Shown piece after piece: positions 50,962 through 59,920 of a DNA stretch of 64,000 bases. Position 1 is the first letter of the stretch; every line of letters begins with the position of its first letter. Below the pieces are notes generated by a model, which worked only from the letters and a program-made list of their open reading frames with translations, was not told where the DNA came from and made no database searches. The DNA is from Paenibacillus peoriae (GTDB taxonomy: Bacteria > Bacillota > Bacilli > Paenibacillales > Paenibacillaceae): assembly GCF_022531965.1 (NCBI RefSeq), contig NZ_CP092831.1, positions 710,001-774,000 on the forward strand. The letters are read 5' to 3'. A program made the translations under genes and the position numbers.

Positions 50962-53391
50962 ATGATAAACAGTAAAAAGAAGCTTGTGGTTATAGGGAAC
51001 GGGATGGCTGGTATCAATACGGTCGAACAAATTTTAAAATTAACAGATAAATATGAAATTACAGTCCTGGGAAGTGAGCCGCATCCGAACTATAACAGGA
51101 TCATGCTCTCTTATGTGTTGGAAGGTAGTAAAACAATAGATGATATCATACTGAACGATTTGCAATGGTATGCGGATCAAGGGATTACTTTATATACAGG
51201 AAAAATGGTTAAAAGTATCGACGGTGAGAACAAGAAGATTCTCACCGAAGACGGACTGGAAATTGATTACGATGTGGCTTTGGTGGCTACTGGTTCACAA
51301 TCGTTTATTCTGCCTATTCCGGGTAAAGAATTACCGGGAGTTATTGGTTTCCGAGATATCGCCGATTGCTCGGCAATGCTGGAAGCGGCAAAGACCTATA
51401 AAAAGGCCGCTGTCATTGGTGGAGGTCTGTTGGGGCTGGAGGCAGCTAAAGGCCTGGTCAATCTGGGGATGGATGTTACGGTCGTTCATTTAATGGAAGA
51501 TTTGATGGAACGTCAGCTAGACCGGGAAGCCTCTGCGATGCTAAAAGCAGAACTAGAACGCCAGGGAATCAAGTTTGCTATGCAAATGCAAACTTCGGAG
51601 GTGTACGGTCAAGATCGGGTACAAGGACTGCGGTTTTCTGACGGAAGCGAGCTGGAAGCGGATTTGGTCGTTATGGCGGTTGGGATCAAGCCTAATATTC
51701 AGGTAGCTGTGCAAAGTGGTATGGAAACGAACCGTGGTATTGTAGTCGATGATTTGATGAGAACCTCTGTGCCGGATGTATATGCTGTAGGGGAATGTGT
51801 TGAACACCGCGGAATCTGTTATGGTCTGGTAGCTCCGCTGTTTGAGCAGGGAAGTGTCATTGCCAAACATTTGGCAGGCGCGGAAACTGAAGGTTATATG
51901 GGATCGGTGGTTTCCACCAAGCTCAAAATTTCAGGGGTGGATGTTTTCTCAGCTGGCGAATTCATAACCCAGCCTGAACATACGGTGATTGTAGCAAAAG
52001 ATGAGTGGAAGCGGACCTACAAAAAAGTGCTGCTTCGTGAAAATAAGATTGTTGGAACTGTACTGTTTGGCGATGTGAGTGAATCTGCTAGCCTGCAAAA
52101 ATATGTACGTCAGCAAACATTGATGACAGATGAAATATATGGACAGCTCATGGGTACTGGATGCAGCAATCACGGGTCGAAAACATCATCCGCTGAAACG
52201 ATGGCCGATGATGAAATTGTGTGTGGCTGTAACGGTGTAACTAAAAAGGCCATTGTTGATGCAATTAATGACAATGGATTGACTACAGTCGATGAAATTA
52301 AGGCATGTACCGGAGCAACTCGTTCTTGTGGAGGATGTAAGCCGGTCGTGGAGCAGATTCTACAATATGTTCTTGGAGACAGCTTCAAGACGTCAGCCAA
52401 GCAAGGAATATGTAGCTGCACAACATTGAGCCGGGACGAGATTGTGGAAGCGATCAAAACCAAAGGGCTGACAACTACGCGTGAAGTGATGAATGTACTG
52501 GGTTGGCATAATGATGAAGGTTGCTCCAAATGCCGGCCAGCGCTGAATTACTATCTGGGAATGATTAACCCGGATACCTATGAAAATGAGGGAGATTCCC
52601 GTTTTGTAAATGAGCGATTGCACGCAAACATTCAAAAGGATGGAACGTTTACAGTTGTTCCTAGAATGTACGGCGGTGTAACGACCCCAGAAGATTTGAA
52701 GAAGATAGCAGATGTTTCTCTTAAATACAACGTTAAGGTCGTTAAAGTAACAGGAGGACAGCGGCTTGATTTGATCGGTGTCCGTAAAGAGGATCTGCCT
52801 AAAGTATGGGAAGAACTCGATATGCCGTCGGGGTATGCCTACGCGAAGTCACTTCGTACGGTTAAAACCTGTGTTGGATCGCAATTTTGCCGGTTTGGCA
52901 CACAGGACTCGATGGGAATGGGAGAAGTGTTGGAACGGAAATTCGAACGACTGGACTTCCCGGCAAAATTCAAATTAGCGGTTAATGGATGTCCACGCAA
53001 CTGTGCGGAATCATGTACCAAAGATATCGGAATCGTAGGTAATGATGGGGGCTGGGAGATCTTTATCGGTGGTAATGGCGGTATTAAAGCACGGTTGGCT
53101 GATTCACTCTGTAAAGTGAAAACCGACGCCGAGTTGATTGATATTGTAGGTAGCGTAATGCAACTCTACCGCGAAACAGGACAATACCTGGAACGTACTT
53201 CGGAGTGGGTGGAACGGATCGGTCTGGAAGAGATTCAGAAAGCAGTCGTTCAGGATACAGCTAATCGCCAAGCTTTAGTAGAACGTATCGAATTTGCACT
53301 GCAACAGGTCGAAGACCCTTGGAAAAAGATCATCAATGATGAGGATTCACGCAAGAATTTATTCGAGGTTGTCACCCCGTCTATTGTGTAA
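50962..53391 (+). CDS. nirB: NAD(P)H nitrite reductase large subunit
   Basis: The 809-residue enzyme has, in order, an FAD/NAD(P)H domain (residues 1-310, VVIGNGMAGINTVEQI, AAVIGGGLLGLEAAKGL), two BFD-like [2Fe-2S] domains (CGCNGV...CGGCKP at about 415-465, CSCTTL...CSKCRP at about 485-530), and the sulphite/nitrite reductase part with CVGSQFC and GCPRNCAESC, which bind siroheme and [4Fe-4S]. It reduces nitrite to ammonium in the cytoplasm with NAD(P)H. It starts 9 bases after GGAGG. A class II Fnr site lies upstream. nirD follows within 40 bases. Two BFD domains are usual for Gram-positive NasD/NirB. Confidence 0.93.
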   Translation: MINSKKKLVVIGNGMAGINTVEQILKLTDKYEITVLGSEPHPNYNRIMLSYVLEGSKTIDDIILNDLQWYADQGITLYTGKMVKSIDGENKKILTEDGLEIDYDVALVATGSQSFILPIPGKELPGVIGFRDIADCSAMLEAAKTYKKAAVIGGGLLGLEAAKGLVNLGMDVTVVHLMEDLMERQLDREASAMLKAELERQGIKFAMQMQTSEVYGQDRVQGLRFSDGSELEADLVVMAVGIKPNIQVAVQSGMETNRGIVVDDLMRTSVPDVYAVGECVEHRGICYGLVAPLFEQGSVIAKHLAGAETEGYMGSVVSTKLKISGVDVFSAGEFITQPEHTVIVAKDEWKRTYKKVLLRENKIVGTVLFGDVSESASLQKYVRQQTLMTDEIYGQLMGTGCSNHGSKTSSAETMADDEIVCGCNGVTKKAIVDAINDNGLTTVDEIKACTGATRSCGGCKPVVEQILQYVLGDSFKTSAKQGICSCTTLSRDEIVEAIKTKGLTTTREVMNVLGWHNDEGCSKCRPALNYYLGMINPDTYENEGDSRFVNERLHANIQKDGTFTVVPRMYGGVTTPEDLKKIADVSLKYNVKVVKVTGGQRLDLIGVRKEDLPKVWEELDMPSGYAYAKSLRTVKTCVGSQFCRFGTQDSMGMGEVLERKFERLDFPAKFKLAVNGCPRNCAESCTKDIGIVGNDGGWEIFIGGNGGIKARLADSLCKVKTDAELIDIVGSVMQLYRETGQYLERTSEWVERIGLEEIQKAVVQDTANRQALVERIEFALQQVEDPWKKIINDEDSRKNLFEVVTPSIV

Positions 53392-53430
53392 TTGTATCTA
53401 AAATGCCTGAGGAAGGGAGCAATCAAGCAA

Positions 53431-53760
53431 ATGATCAAAAATGCCGAATGGCTTGTCGTCGGTCACAGTAAGGATTTTCCGATCAGAATAGGACGTACCA
53501 TCCACATCAAAGGTGTCGAAATTGCTGTTTTTCGCACTTCGGAGAATGAGCTTTATGCCGTTGAAAATATCAATCCTCATCCCAAAAGAGGTCCTCTTAC
53601 AGAGGCGATAGTATCTGGTCATTATATCTATGATCCTTTATATGACTGGAAAATTGACCTGCAGACAGGCATCGTTCAAGAGCCTGATCACGGACAAGTT
53701 AAAACGTTCGCTGTTTGTGAAGAGGGAGAAGAAGTAAAAATATCGCTCGAAACGGTTTAG
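53431..53760 (+). CDS. nirD: nitrite reductase small subunit
   Basis: The 109-residue protein has the Rieske-like fold of NirD (VEIAVFRTSENELYAVENIN, then PLYDWKIDLQTGIVQEPDHG). The two Rieske ligand pairs, normally C-P-H and C-x-x-H, read NPHP and DPLYD here, so only one histidine is left and no [2Fe-2S] cluster can bind. Loss of these residues is known among NirD-type subunits. I chose ATG 53431 because AGGAAGGGA precedes it; a frame start at 53392 has no support. It stabilises NirB or helps its electron flow. Confidence 0.87.
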   Translation: MIKNAEWLVVGHSKDFPIRIGRTIHIKGVEIAVFRTSENELYAVENINPHPKRGPLTEAIVSGHYIYDPLYDWKIDLQTGIVQEPDHGQVKTFAVCEEGEEVKISLETV

Positions 53761-53782
53761 TTCATCTGATGGAATACAAATA

Positions 53783-53821
53783 AAAAGGGCTCAACAGGAC
53801 AATCCTGTTGGGCCCTTTTCG
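53783..53821. terminator. bidirectional terminator
   Basis: AAAGGGCTCAACAGGA and TCCTGTTGGGCCCTTT form a stem of about 16 bp with a CAA loop and flanking A and T runs. It serves nirBD and the convergent collagen-like gene. Confidence 0.85.
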
Positions 53822-53828
53822 GCTTGGA

Positions 53829-55163
53829 TCAGGTAATGGTAATGCCTGCACTCGCATAACCCACCACGGTGTTGAGGAGGGAGGCTCCTGTAGCCGTTGC
53901 TGAGAAGACCATAAGTAGACGGGTCTGCGCGGTTACGGGTATAGCCAATTCGGTAGTAATACCACTAGAGATCGTTCCCAAAGCAACAATGTCAGTCAGT
54001 GGGGGAGTCAATATAACGGTAGCTCCGGGAATCGCTGTGAAGGAATTATTAGGTGTTGGGGAACTAAACAACTGGGCAGTAATGCTAACGGATGATGCTA
54101 AGAGGGTCAGAGCAGCTGTTGTACTGAAGTAACCAGCAATAGAGGTAATTACGCCATCCCGTGGTACGGAAAAAGCAAAGTTAATAAGCGGTCCTACAAG
54201 CGTACCTGTGAGGTCAATGGTATCGCCTACGAGGCCAATACCTGTAGCTGAGCTTCCGAAGCCGATCAAACTTGTGGTTCCTACCAGCCCACCAAGAACA
54301 GTTGTCAGTGTAGCAGGCCCTCCGGAAGCAAACGGGATGATGGCTCCCGAGCCGGTGGCTCCGGTAATCCCTGTAACGCCCGTAACACCCGTGGCCCCAG
54401 CGGGTCCGACAGCGCCAACCGCGCCCGGTAGACCATCGGCTCCCGTAGCACCCGTAGCGCCGACTGGTCCGGCAGGGCCTTCCGGTCCAGCGGCCCCGAT
54501 AGGCCCAGCGGGCCCAGCGGCGCCCACAGGTCCAGTCGCTCCAACAGGTCCCGCAGGTCCGTCAAGGCCCACAGGTCCGGCCGCTCCGATAGGTCCTGGA
54601 GGTCCTTGTGGCCCTGGTCCACCTGCTGGTCCAGGCGCACCGCCGGGTCCCACCGGTCCTGGAGGCCCTGGAGGCCCTGGGGCTCCTTGTGCACCGGGCT
54701 CCCCTGACAAGTATGTTTCACCTAATACGTTGCTAACCATCGTTCCAGTGATTCTGATCGCGTTGATTAAGCTGTCCTTAAGAGCAGGATCGAGGGATTC
54801 TTGTAAAACGATGGACAATAGCGCATCCAGCAATTGTTGCAGTGCAGTACCTACGCCGATCGGCGAGAAAGGTGTAGCTTCTAACGCAACAATAGCAAGC
54901 TCCAGCGCTGCCAGTATGTCTGCCTTGGCCCCGCCGCGAAGCCTTAAGCTTTTCGCCAGAGACAACAGACGTCTTAAAACCTGTTGCAAGGAAGATACAT
55001 TAGCCGCAGAAGGGTTTGCGAACACGATGGGGATAATCGCGGTCATTTCATTAATCAGCCTGAGAAGATCTTCGATACTTCTATTTACTCTTGTTGGTTT
55101 ACAGTCTTCATCTTTTTTTGATGCACCACTGAACCTGAACGGTTTTTTATGTTTCATGCTCAA
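53829..55163 (-). CDS. BclB-like collagen-like exosporium protein
   Basis: The 444-residue protein has three parts. Residues 1-150 form a helical domain with [19 protein letters not shown] and a Lys/Arg-rich start ([13 protein letters not shown]) without a typical signal peptide. Residues 151-270 are G-x-y collagen repeats ([19 protein letters not shown]) with a high Pro/Ala content. Residues 275-444 form the BclB-type C-terminal domain ([57 protein letters not shown]). Such proteins are exosporium or spore-surface glycoproteins made late in sporulation. AGGAGG ribosome binding site. A strand-opposite frame of 392 codons is an artefact of the GC-rich repeats. Confidence 0.88.
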   Translation of the reverse strand: MSMKHKKPFRFSGASKKDEDCKPTRVNRSIEDLLRLINEMTAIIPIVFANPSAANVSSLQQVLRRLLSLAKSLRLRGGAKADILAALELAIVALEATPFSPIGVGTALQQLLDALLSIVLQESLDPALKDSLINAIRITGTMVSNVLGETYLSGEPGAQGAPGPPGPPGPVGPGGAPGPAGGPGPQGPPGPIGAAGPVGLDGPAGPVGATGPVGAAGPAGPIGAAGPEGPAGPVGATGATGADGLPGAVGAVGPAGATGVTGVTGITGATGSGAIIPFASGGPATLTTVLGGLVGTTSLIGFGSSATGIGLVGDTIDLTGTLVGPLINFAFSVPRDGVITSIAGYFSTTAALTLLASSVSITAQLFSSPTPNNSFTAIPGATVILTPPLTDIVALGTISSGITTELAIPVTAQTRLLMVFSATATGASLLNTVVGYASAGITIT

Positions 55164-55320
55164 ATATCTCCTCCTGATCGTTCTTCCTACAGTAGAGGTG
55201 ACAGGTGGTTCATCGCCCCGTTTCGCAGATACTCATAATATATTTTCTGAAGCGAAAAGGGTGAATGACCAAGCAAAAATGATTGTTGAAGGCTCGTTAC
55301 ATAAAATACACATAAAAAAT

Positions 55321-55352
55321 ACGGCCCCCCGAAAAGCTTGGAGGCCGCGTTG
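55321..55352 (-). terminator. terminator upstream region of collagen-like gene, for SLH gene
   Basis: On the minus strand CGGCCTCC pairs with GGGGGGCCG (one bulge/wobble) and is followed by TATTTTTTA. It lies about 40 bases after the stop codon of the SLH protein gene and ends that transcript. Confidence 0.65.
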
Positions 55353-55392
55353 TATTGGCTATACTCATCTGATCTATGAAACTTGAAAATTC

Positions 55393-58300
55393 TTATTTAA
55401 GCATACGTACTAACAGTTCAGCCATCTCACCTCTGCTGATAGCCGCTTTTGGCTTGAGCGTTCCATCTGGATAACCGCTGATCCAGCCGGAGGATACTGC
55501 ATTTTGGAATGCTGCGGAGGCCCATGCTGAAATCTGCTGCTCATCCTTGTAGGATTGCAGTGCAGTAGTGCTGGAAATGGATGTCTGATTCTGCATCGCG
55601 TGTGACAGGATCACCATCGCCTGTTCACGGGTAAGGCTCTCATCAGGTCCGAAAGTTTGAGCGGTTAGCCCTTGAATCCATCCCTGACGGTAAGCAGAAT
55701 CCACAGCTGATCCAGCCCAGTGTCCCTTCATATCTGTAAATGAGGTAGAAGGGCTCTCATCTCCAGCAGTTCCCAATGCTCTGGTCAGTATGGCTACAAA
55801 TTCTGCACGGCTTACAGCGCGCTCAGGACGTATGTTGCCGTCTTTATAGCCTTGTATCCAGCCTTTGTCTGCAAGAGATTGCAAGGACTTCGCTGCCCAA
55901 TGGCCTTGTACATCTGGCCATACTTGAGCTAGCTCTTGCGAATCTGACGAATTAATTGAGTCATTTGGCACACGGCTATGATCGGTTTGAGGCTTTGCAT
56001 CTGTGGCGATGGCAAAGGTACCTAACTCGGTCGTATTCAGACTCACACCCGACAAAATTCCTTTTGAATCCATTACAGCAGTACCTTTTAGAATCTCACG
56101 CTCACCATTCTCATGAATAACAAGAATGGAGAACTGGGGCTCTGCATTGTGTAACTCACCTAAGGATTCGTTATCCAGCGGTAGAATGATGGTCGATGTC
56201 CCTATCACATTGGCCTTGATGTCTGTAACCGGACCCATCAGCGTCAGGCTGGATTGTTGCTCAGCCCAATCACGGATCTGCTGTGCACGCTGTACATCTA
56301 CCTGCTGGAATGACAATGTAACGTCCTGCTGACCTGAGGCCATGCTGGTTAAGGTGTCACTGGATATCCTCAGTGTTCCATATCGGGATATTACCGATGC
56401 ACCCATCTTATCCCACTTATTCAGTAAAGAATGAGGAAGGAGAACACGACTCATTTGTTTTTCCTGCTCCAAACGAATGTCTGCGTATGCTTTGCCCTCA
56501 CGAAGTGCTTGCTGTATCTGCTCATCCAGAAATGCCGGCGAAGGAACAAAGAGGGAGAACTCTTTCCCTTGTTCGGAAAATCCGATCTGTGGCACGAAAG
56601 TAGATAGATCCTCAGTCTTATCTTTGTTAGATTTGCCTGTATTCGCAATTACCTTGGCAGGAACGGTGACTTCTATGGCTTGCGTCAAAGCATGAGAACC
56701 ATCACTTACCCTCATAACATCCAGCATGATAGTTACAACGGAAGGAGTACCTGCTTGAACAATAGTTCCGTCTGTACGCACGATGTCTGGCTGGCTACTG
56801 CTGCTGATGGTCACACGGAAACCATCAGGTACAACAGGCAACCTGAGCAATGTATCACTTGTTGTAGGAGGTGTTATGCTTGTGATGGAATCGGCAACGC
56901 GCTGCGCGGTTAACCCTTGCGGATACACTAGCCCTGACGGAGCGCTCTTCATGCCATTTACGTTCTGTAGCACATAGTAGGTGGCTCCTTCAGGAACGGG
57001 TATAAATGTATATCTACCCTCTCCGGAAGCAATTCCTTCCGCTATAAGCTCCTGCTGAGCATTGTACAGCTCAAGCCGTGCGTTCGGTAAGGCGCCTGTA
57101 ACGATCACAGAGGCTATATCCTCATTGCCTGCTGCGGCTGTAACAGCACGAGGCAGCACGTTTATATGGCGTTCTGCAGGCTCTGCCGTCCAACCCCCGT
57201 TGTCGCTATAAGCATAGTTCAATACATATACACCAGGTACATTTGTATCAACATTCCCGCTACCTGAAAGCTCAGGGAGCAGGATATTGCCGTAAACACT
57301 GTCCAGTACGCTGGCTCCTGGATCAGTGAAGCTGTCGCCGGTTTCCAGAACAATTGGATTACTGCCGTTCAATCGTACGTAAGGTGTATTCGGCAATGCC
57401 TTCAGCACTGTGATCGTGAATGTTCTTTGTACAGAAGCTGCACCTTTAGAAATAATGGCAATTAATTGTACATTCGCATCACCGTCTGTATATTTAGGCC
57501 GATTCACCTGACCACTATTGCTGAGGATATCCGGTTGATCCGAAGACCAGTCAATCTGGGTGTCAAATGCTCCTGTACGAGGCAGAGCAATGGAATCCTT
57601 AATCCCTTGCGGATAATCCAAATTTAGTGTATTTGCTGCCAAATTTACGGCTTCATCAGCACTTACGGGCAGTGCGGGCACGAGCAGGCTGAATGTTTTT
57701 CGCAGCTCAACCCCGCCTCGTGACACAACTGCTTCCAGCGTGATGGTCTGATCGCCTTGCACATAGCTTGGGAATGTTACATGCCCCGTATGATCCAGGA
57801 ACTGGGGCTGAGTCGATGACCATGATACCTGAACACCATTCAATGCGTCTTTTGGCAAATATACGTCTCCGGTTACTGTAGTCATTGGCAACTCAAGCGC
57901 CCTGTATGCTGCGTCAACGGCTTCTGTATCGCTCATGGGCAGACGGAATACATGCGCAGTAAAATTCTTTGTTTTCGTTAAGCCTGCAAGTTGCAGGGTA
58001 GCCGTTAGGATAACGTCAGTATCTCCACTACTATAAGAGGGTCTGGTGAGTGTTCCATCTGATGCAATGACAAGAGGTTTGGACGAGGACCATTCGATCT
58101 GCGTACCACCATAACCGGATAATGGGAGAGATATATTTTCTGTCAGCGCAGACAAATCGCCAAGCGAGAGGGCACCTGCTGCTTGATCCAATGTATCATG
58201 TGCAGTTATCTTCGGTACGGTAACTTCGAAAGTTTGAGTATCCGAGGCGGTTCCTTTTGCAATCGTAGCTGTCAGTTTTACTTTTCGGTCACCCAGATCG

Positions 58301-59283
58301 TACCGCGGGCGTGTGACAGCCCCCTCATTCGTAATGACGTCAGGAGTATCCGAACTCCAGCTCACCGTCGTATCATTCAATCCAGTGAGGGGTAGTGTCA
58401 GATTTTGAGATACCGAATCAGCTGTATCTCCAGATGCAAAGCCTAAAGCAAGAGCGGCTTTTGCCTGTGCAACTCTCTCGGCATCGGTAAGTATAATCAC
58501 TTTAACCTCTGAGGGAGTGCTCTCCCCTTTAGCATTCACAGCCTGAACCGTATAAATTGCTTCACCTGGCGGCAAGGCTGAAGTGTCTATGAATTGGGTT
58601 AAGCTGCCTGTATAGAGCGTTACGCTATCTCGTATGACTTTGTATGATGTTGCATAAGGAACAGCATCCCAGCTTAACTCCACTGTATTTCCATTTTTGG
58701 TTCCTGCAAAATGGCCCGGAGCCTGTGGAATAGGCAATTGCTCCCCATAAGCTGCGAATTCCATGATGGAAGTCCATTGATTGTTTCTTGCATTTCCTTG
58801 ATCAATAGTTAATCGCAAGTATCGTGTAGTTACAGGGGCAATGCTCTTTTCAACATTAGAGCTTCCATTATTCTGTACGGTATCAACAGTCACCCAATTA
58901 ATTCCGTTGCTGCTTGTCTGCAATCGGAAACTGTATGGATCACGTTGATCGTTCCATCCATAATGGACACCCATACCTGTAACAACGTATCGATCTACGA
59001 TATACCAATCTCTCAAGTCTACCTGGATCCATTTCTCACCGTTGCTAGCTTGATACCAGCGGCTTGTTGGCTCGATTGACCCATCTACCGCTCTGGAGGG
59101 ATCATAGGGTTGCGTGTAACCGCTTGAGCTTACAGGCTTGTGCAACACTACATTTTCCCAACCGGCAGCATGTGCCTCATTCGTCCCTATGAGCAGGAAC
59201 GCACCGCCGATGAATGGCAGCAATGGAACCAGCAACCGATAGGGTTTCAATTTGTTGCGTGTGAAGTTATTGCCTTCGAGCAC
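55393..59283 (-). CDS. SLH-anchored surface protein with discoidin and Ig-like repeats
   Basis: The 1296-residue protein starts on GTG 59283, 5 bases after GAGGTGAT. A signal peptide ends at EAHAA (residue 39). Then come an F5/8 type C (discoidin) domain (45-180), a fibronectin-III-like domain (185-265), four tandem atrophied Ig-like repeats of about 88 residues (270-625, each with a VSWSSDTPDVI-type and RPRYxxGD-type motif), a DUF5011-like domain (627-705), a short Ig-like segment with one more degenerate repeat, a linker and three SLH domains (1112-1296: DVQGHWAAKSLQSLADKGWI, FTDMKGHWAGS, YKDEQQISAWA). It is attached to secondary cell-wall polymer and probably binds a glycan through the discoidin domain. 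No catalytic domain is seen. Confidence 0.88.
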   Translation of the reverse strand: MLEGNNFTRNKLKPYRLLVPLLPFIGGAFLLIGTNEAHAAGWENVVLHKPVSSSGYTQPYDPSRAVDGSIEPTSRWYQASNGEKWIQVDLRDWYIVDRYVVTGMGVHYGWNDQRDPYSFRLQTSSNGINWVTVDTVQNNGSSNVEKSIAPVTTRYLRLTIDQGNARNNQWTSIMEFAAYGEQLPIPQAPGHFAGTKNGNTVELSWDAVPYATSYKVIRDSVTLYTGSLTQFIDTSALPPGEAIYTVQAVNAKGESTPSEVKVIILTDAERVAQAKAALALGFASGDTADSVSQNLTLPLTGLNDTTVSWSSDTPDVITNEGAVTRPRYDLGDRKVKLTATIAKGTASDTQTFEVTVPKITAHDTLDQAAGALSLGDLSALTENISLPLSGYGGTQIEWSSSKPLVIASDGTLTRPSYSSGDTDVILTATLQLAGLTKTKNFTAHVFRLPMSDTEAVDAAYRALELPMTTVTGDVYLPKDALNGVQVSWSSTQPQFLDHTGHVTFPSYVQGDQTITLEAVVSRGGVELRKTFSLLVPALPVSADEAVNLAANTLNLDYPQGIKDSIALPRTGAFDTQIDWSSDQPDILSNSGQVNRPKYTDGDANVQLIAIISKGAASVQRTFTITVLKALPNTPYVRLNGSNPIVLETGDSFTDPGASVLDSVYGNILLPELSGSGNVDTNVPGVYVLNYAYSDNGGWTAEPAERHINVLPRAVTAAAGNEDIASVIVTGALPNARLELYNAQQELIAEGIASGEGRYTFIPVPEGATYYVLQNVNGMKSAPSGLVYPQGLTAQRVADSITSITPPTTSDTLLRLPVVPDGFRVTISSSSQPDIVRTDGTIVQAGTPSVVTIMLDVMRVSDGSHALTQAIEVTVPAKVIANTGKSNKDKTEDLSTFVPQIGFSEQGKEFSLFVPSPAFLDEQIQQALREGKAYADIRLEQEKQMSRVLLPHSLLNKWDKMGASVISRYGTLRISSDTLTSMASGQQDVTLSFQQVDVQRAQQIRDWAEQQSSLTLMGPVTDIKANVIGTSTIILPLDNESLGELHNAEPQFSILVIHENGEREILKGTAVMDSKGILSGVSLNTTELGTFAIATDAKPQTDHSRVPNDSINSSDSQELAQVWPDVQGHWAAKSLQSLADKGWIQGYKDGNIRPERAVSRAEFVAILTRALGTAGDESPSTSFTDMKGHWAGSAVDSAYRQGWIQGLTAQTFGPDESLTREQAMVILSHAMQNQTSISSTTALQSYKDEQQISAWASAAFQNAVSSGWISGYPDGTLKPKAAISRGEMAELLVRMLK

Positions 59284-59331
59284 GCTATCACCTCTTCTTT
59301 ATTAAATAGCACACTATTGAGCGTATTCATC

Positions 59332-59673
59332 TTATGGGCGGGACGGGTATGCCCCTTCGGTTGCGATGTAGTAGTTTACATTTGGCAACGGGGAAGCTCC
59401 GCGCAAGTCAGGCAATGCAAATGTGCTCATTCCATCGCCGCCAAAATTAGTGCCCAGCAGGCTAAATAATGCTGAATTCTGAGCAATGCTCAAGATCTGG
59501 CCCTCGCATTTTAGCCAACCTTTAGGAGCGAACATGTACGGGTACACCGTAATTTCCCCAATATAAGGCTCATAACCTGCATGTGCCTGTTTGGGACTGA
59601 TTGCCGTTCCACCTAACAAAATGACCGCTAACAAACTCAACACAGCGGTTTTCTTCCAAAAATGATTCTTCAT
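59332..59673 (-). CDS. compact secreted phage-tail-collar-domain protein
   Basis: The 113-residue protein has a signal peptide (residues 1-32, ending AHAGY) and one phage tail collar domain: IGEITVYPYMFAPKGWLKCE, GQILSIAQNSALFSLLG, FGGDGMSTFALPDLRG and the end NYYIATEGAYPSRP. Relatives of the microcystin-dependent type are about 170 residues and carry a middle part after DLRG that is absent here, so this is a shortened form in which the end follows directly. The signal peptide means it is exported, unlike phage tail fibres. It lies just upstream of the SLH gene on the same strand, and the two may be co-transcribed. Function unknown. Confidence 0.8.
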   Translation of the reverse strand: MKNHFWKKTAVLSLLAVILLGGTAISPKQAHAGYEPYIGEITVYPYMFAPKGWLKCEGQILSIAQNSALFSLLGTNFGGDGMSTFALPDLRGASPLPNVNYYIATEGAYPSRP

Positions 59674-59920
59674 ACCTACAACTCCTTTTTAGATTCGAAT
59701 AATGGACCACGAATTCAACAAATTTGTGACATTAGTCATAGAATGAATAGATATTATCATGGATTTCTACATTTGACACTACAGTTCATCTATCAAATTC
59801 ACCTTTTTATTCCTTTTGTGAGCAAAGAAATTTATTCCATCCCACCTATCGTCCATGCATCTTTTTTCTAATCCAGGTAAATCTATATACAAATCCTATG
59901 GAAGTAAAGGAGGAAAGAAC
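59674..59920 (+). promoter_or_regulatory. gerA (cluster 2) upstream region
   Basis: This 247-base AT-rich stretch separates the tail-collar gene from gerA and must carry their divergent promoters. TGAATA at about 59742 matches a sigma-G -35 box, but the -10 candidate 18 bases later (TACATTT) is poor, so sporulation-type control is not shown by the sequence. Confidence 0.3.

Noticed and set aside
54290..54720. Repetitive GC-rich block as a possible CRISPR-like or satellite repeat
   Set aside because: The periodicity is 9 bases and codes for Gly-x-y triplets; it is a collagen-like coding repeat.
54208..55386. A 392-codon open frame on the plus strand
   Set aside because: It lies opposite the collagen-like gene. 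The GC-rich Gly-x-y repeats leave the opposite strand free of stops and yield only Pro/Ala/Gly-rich protein without a ribosome binding site.
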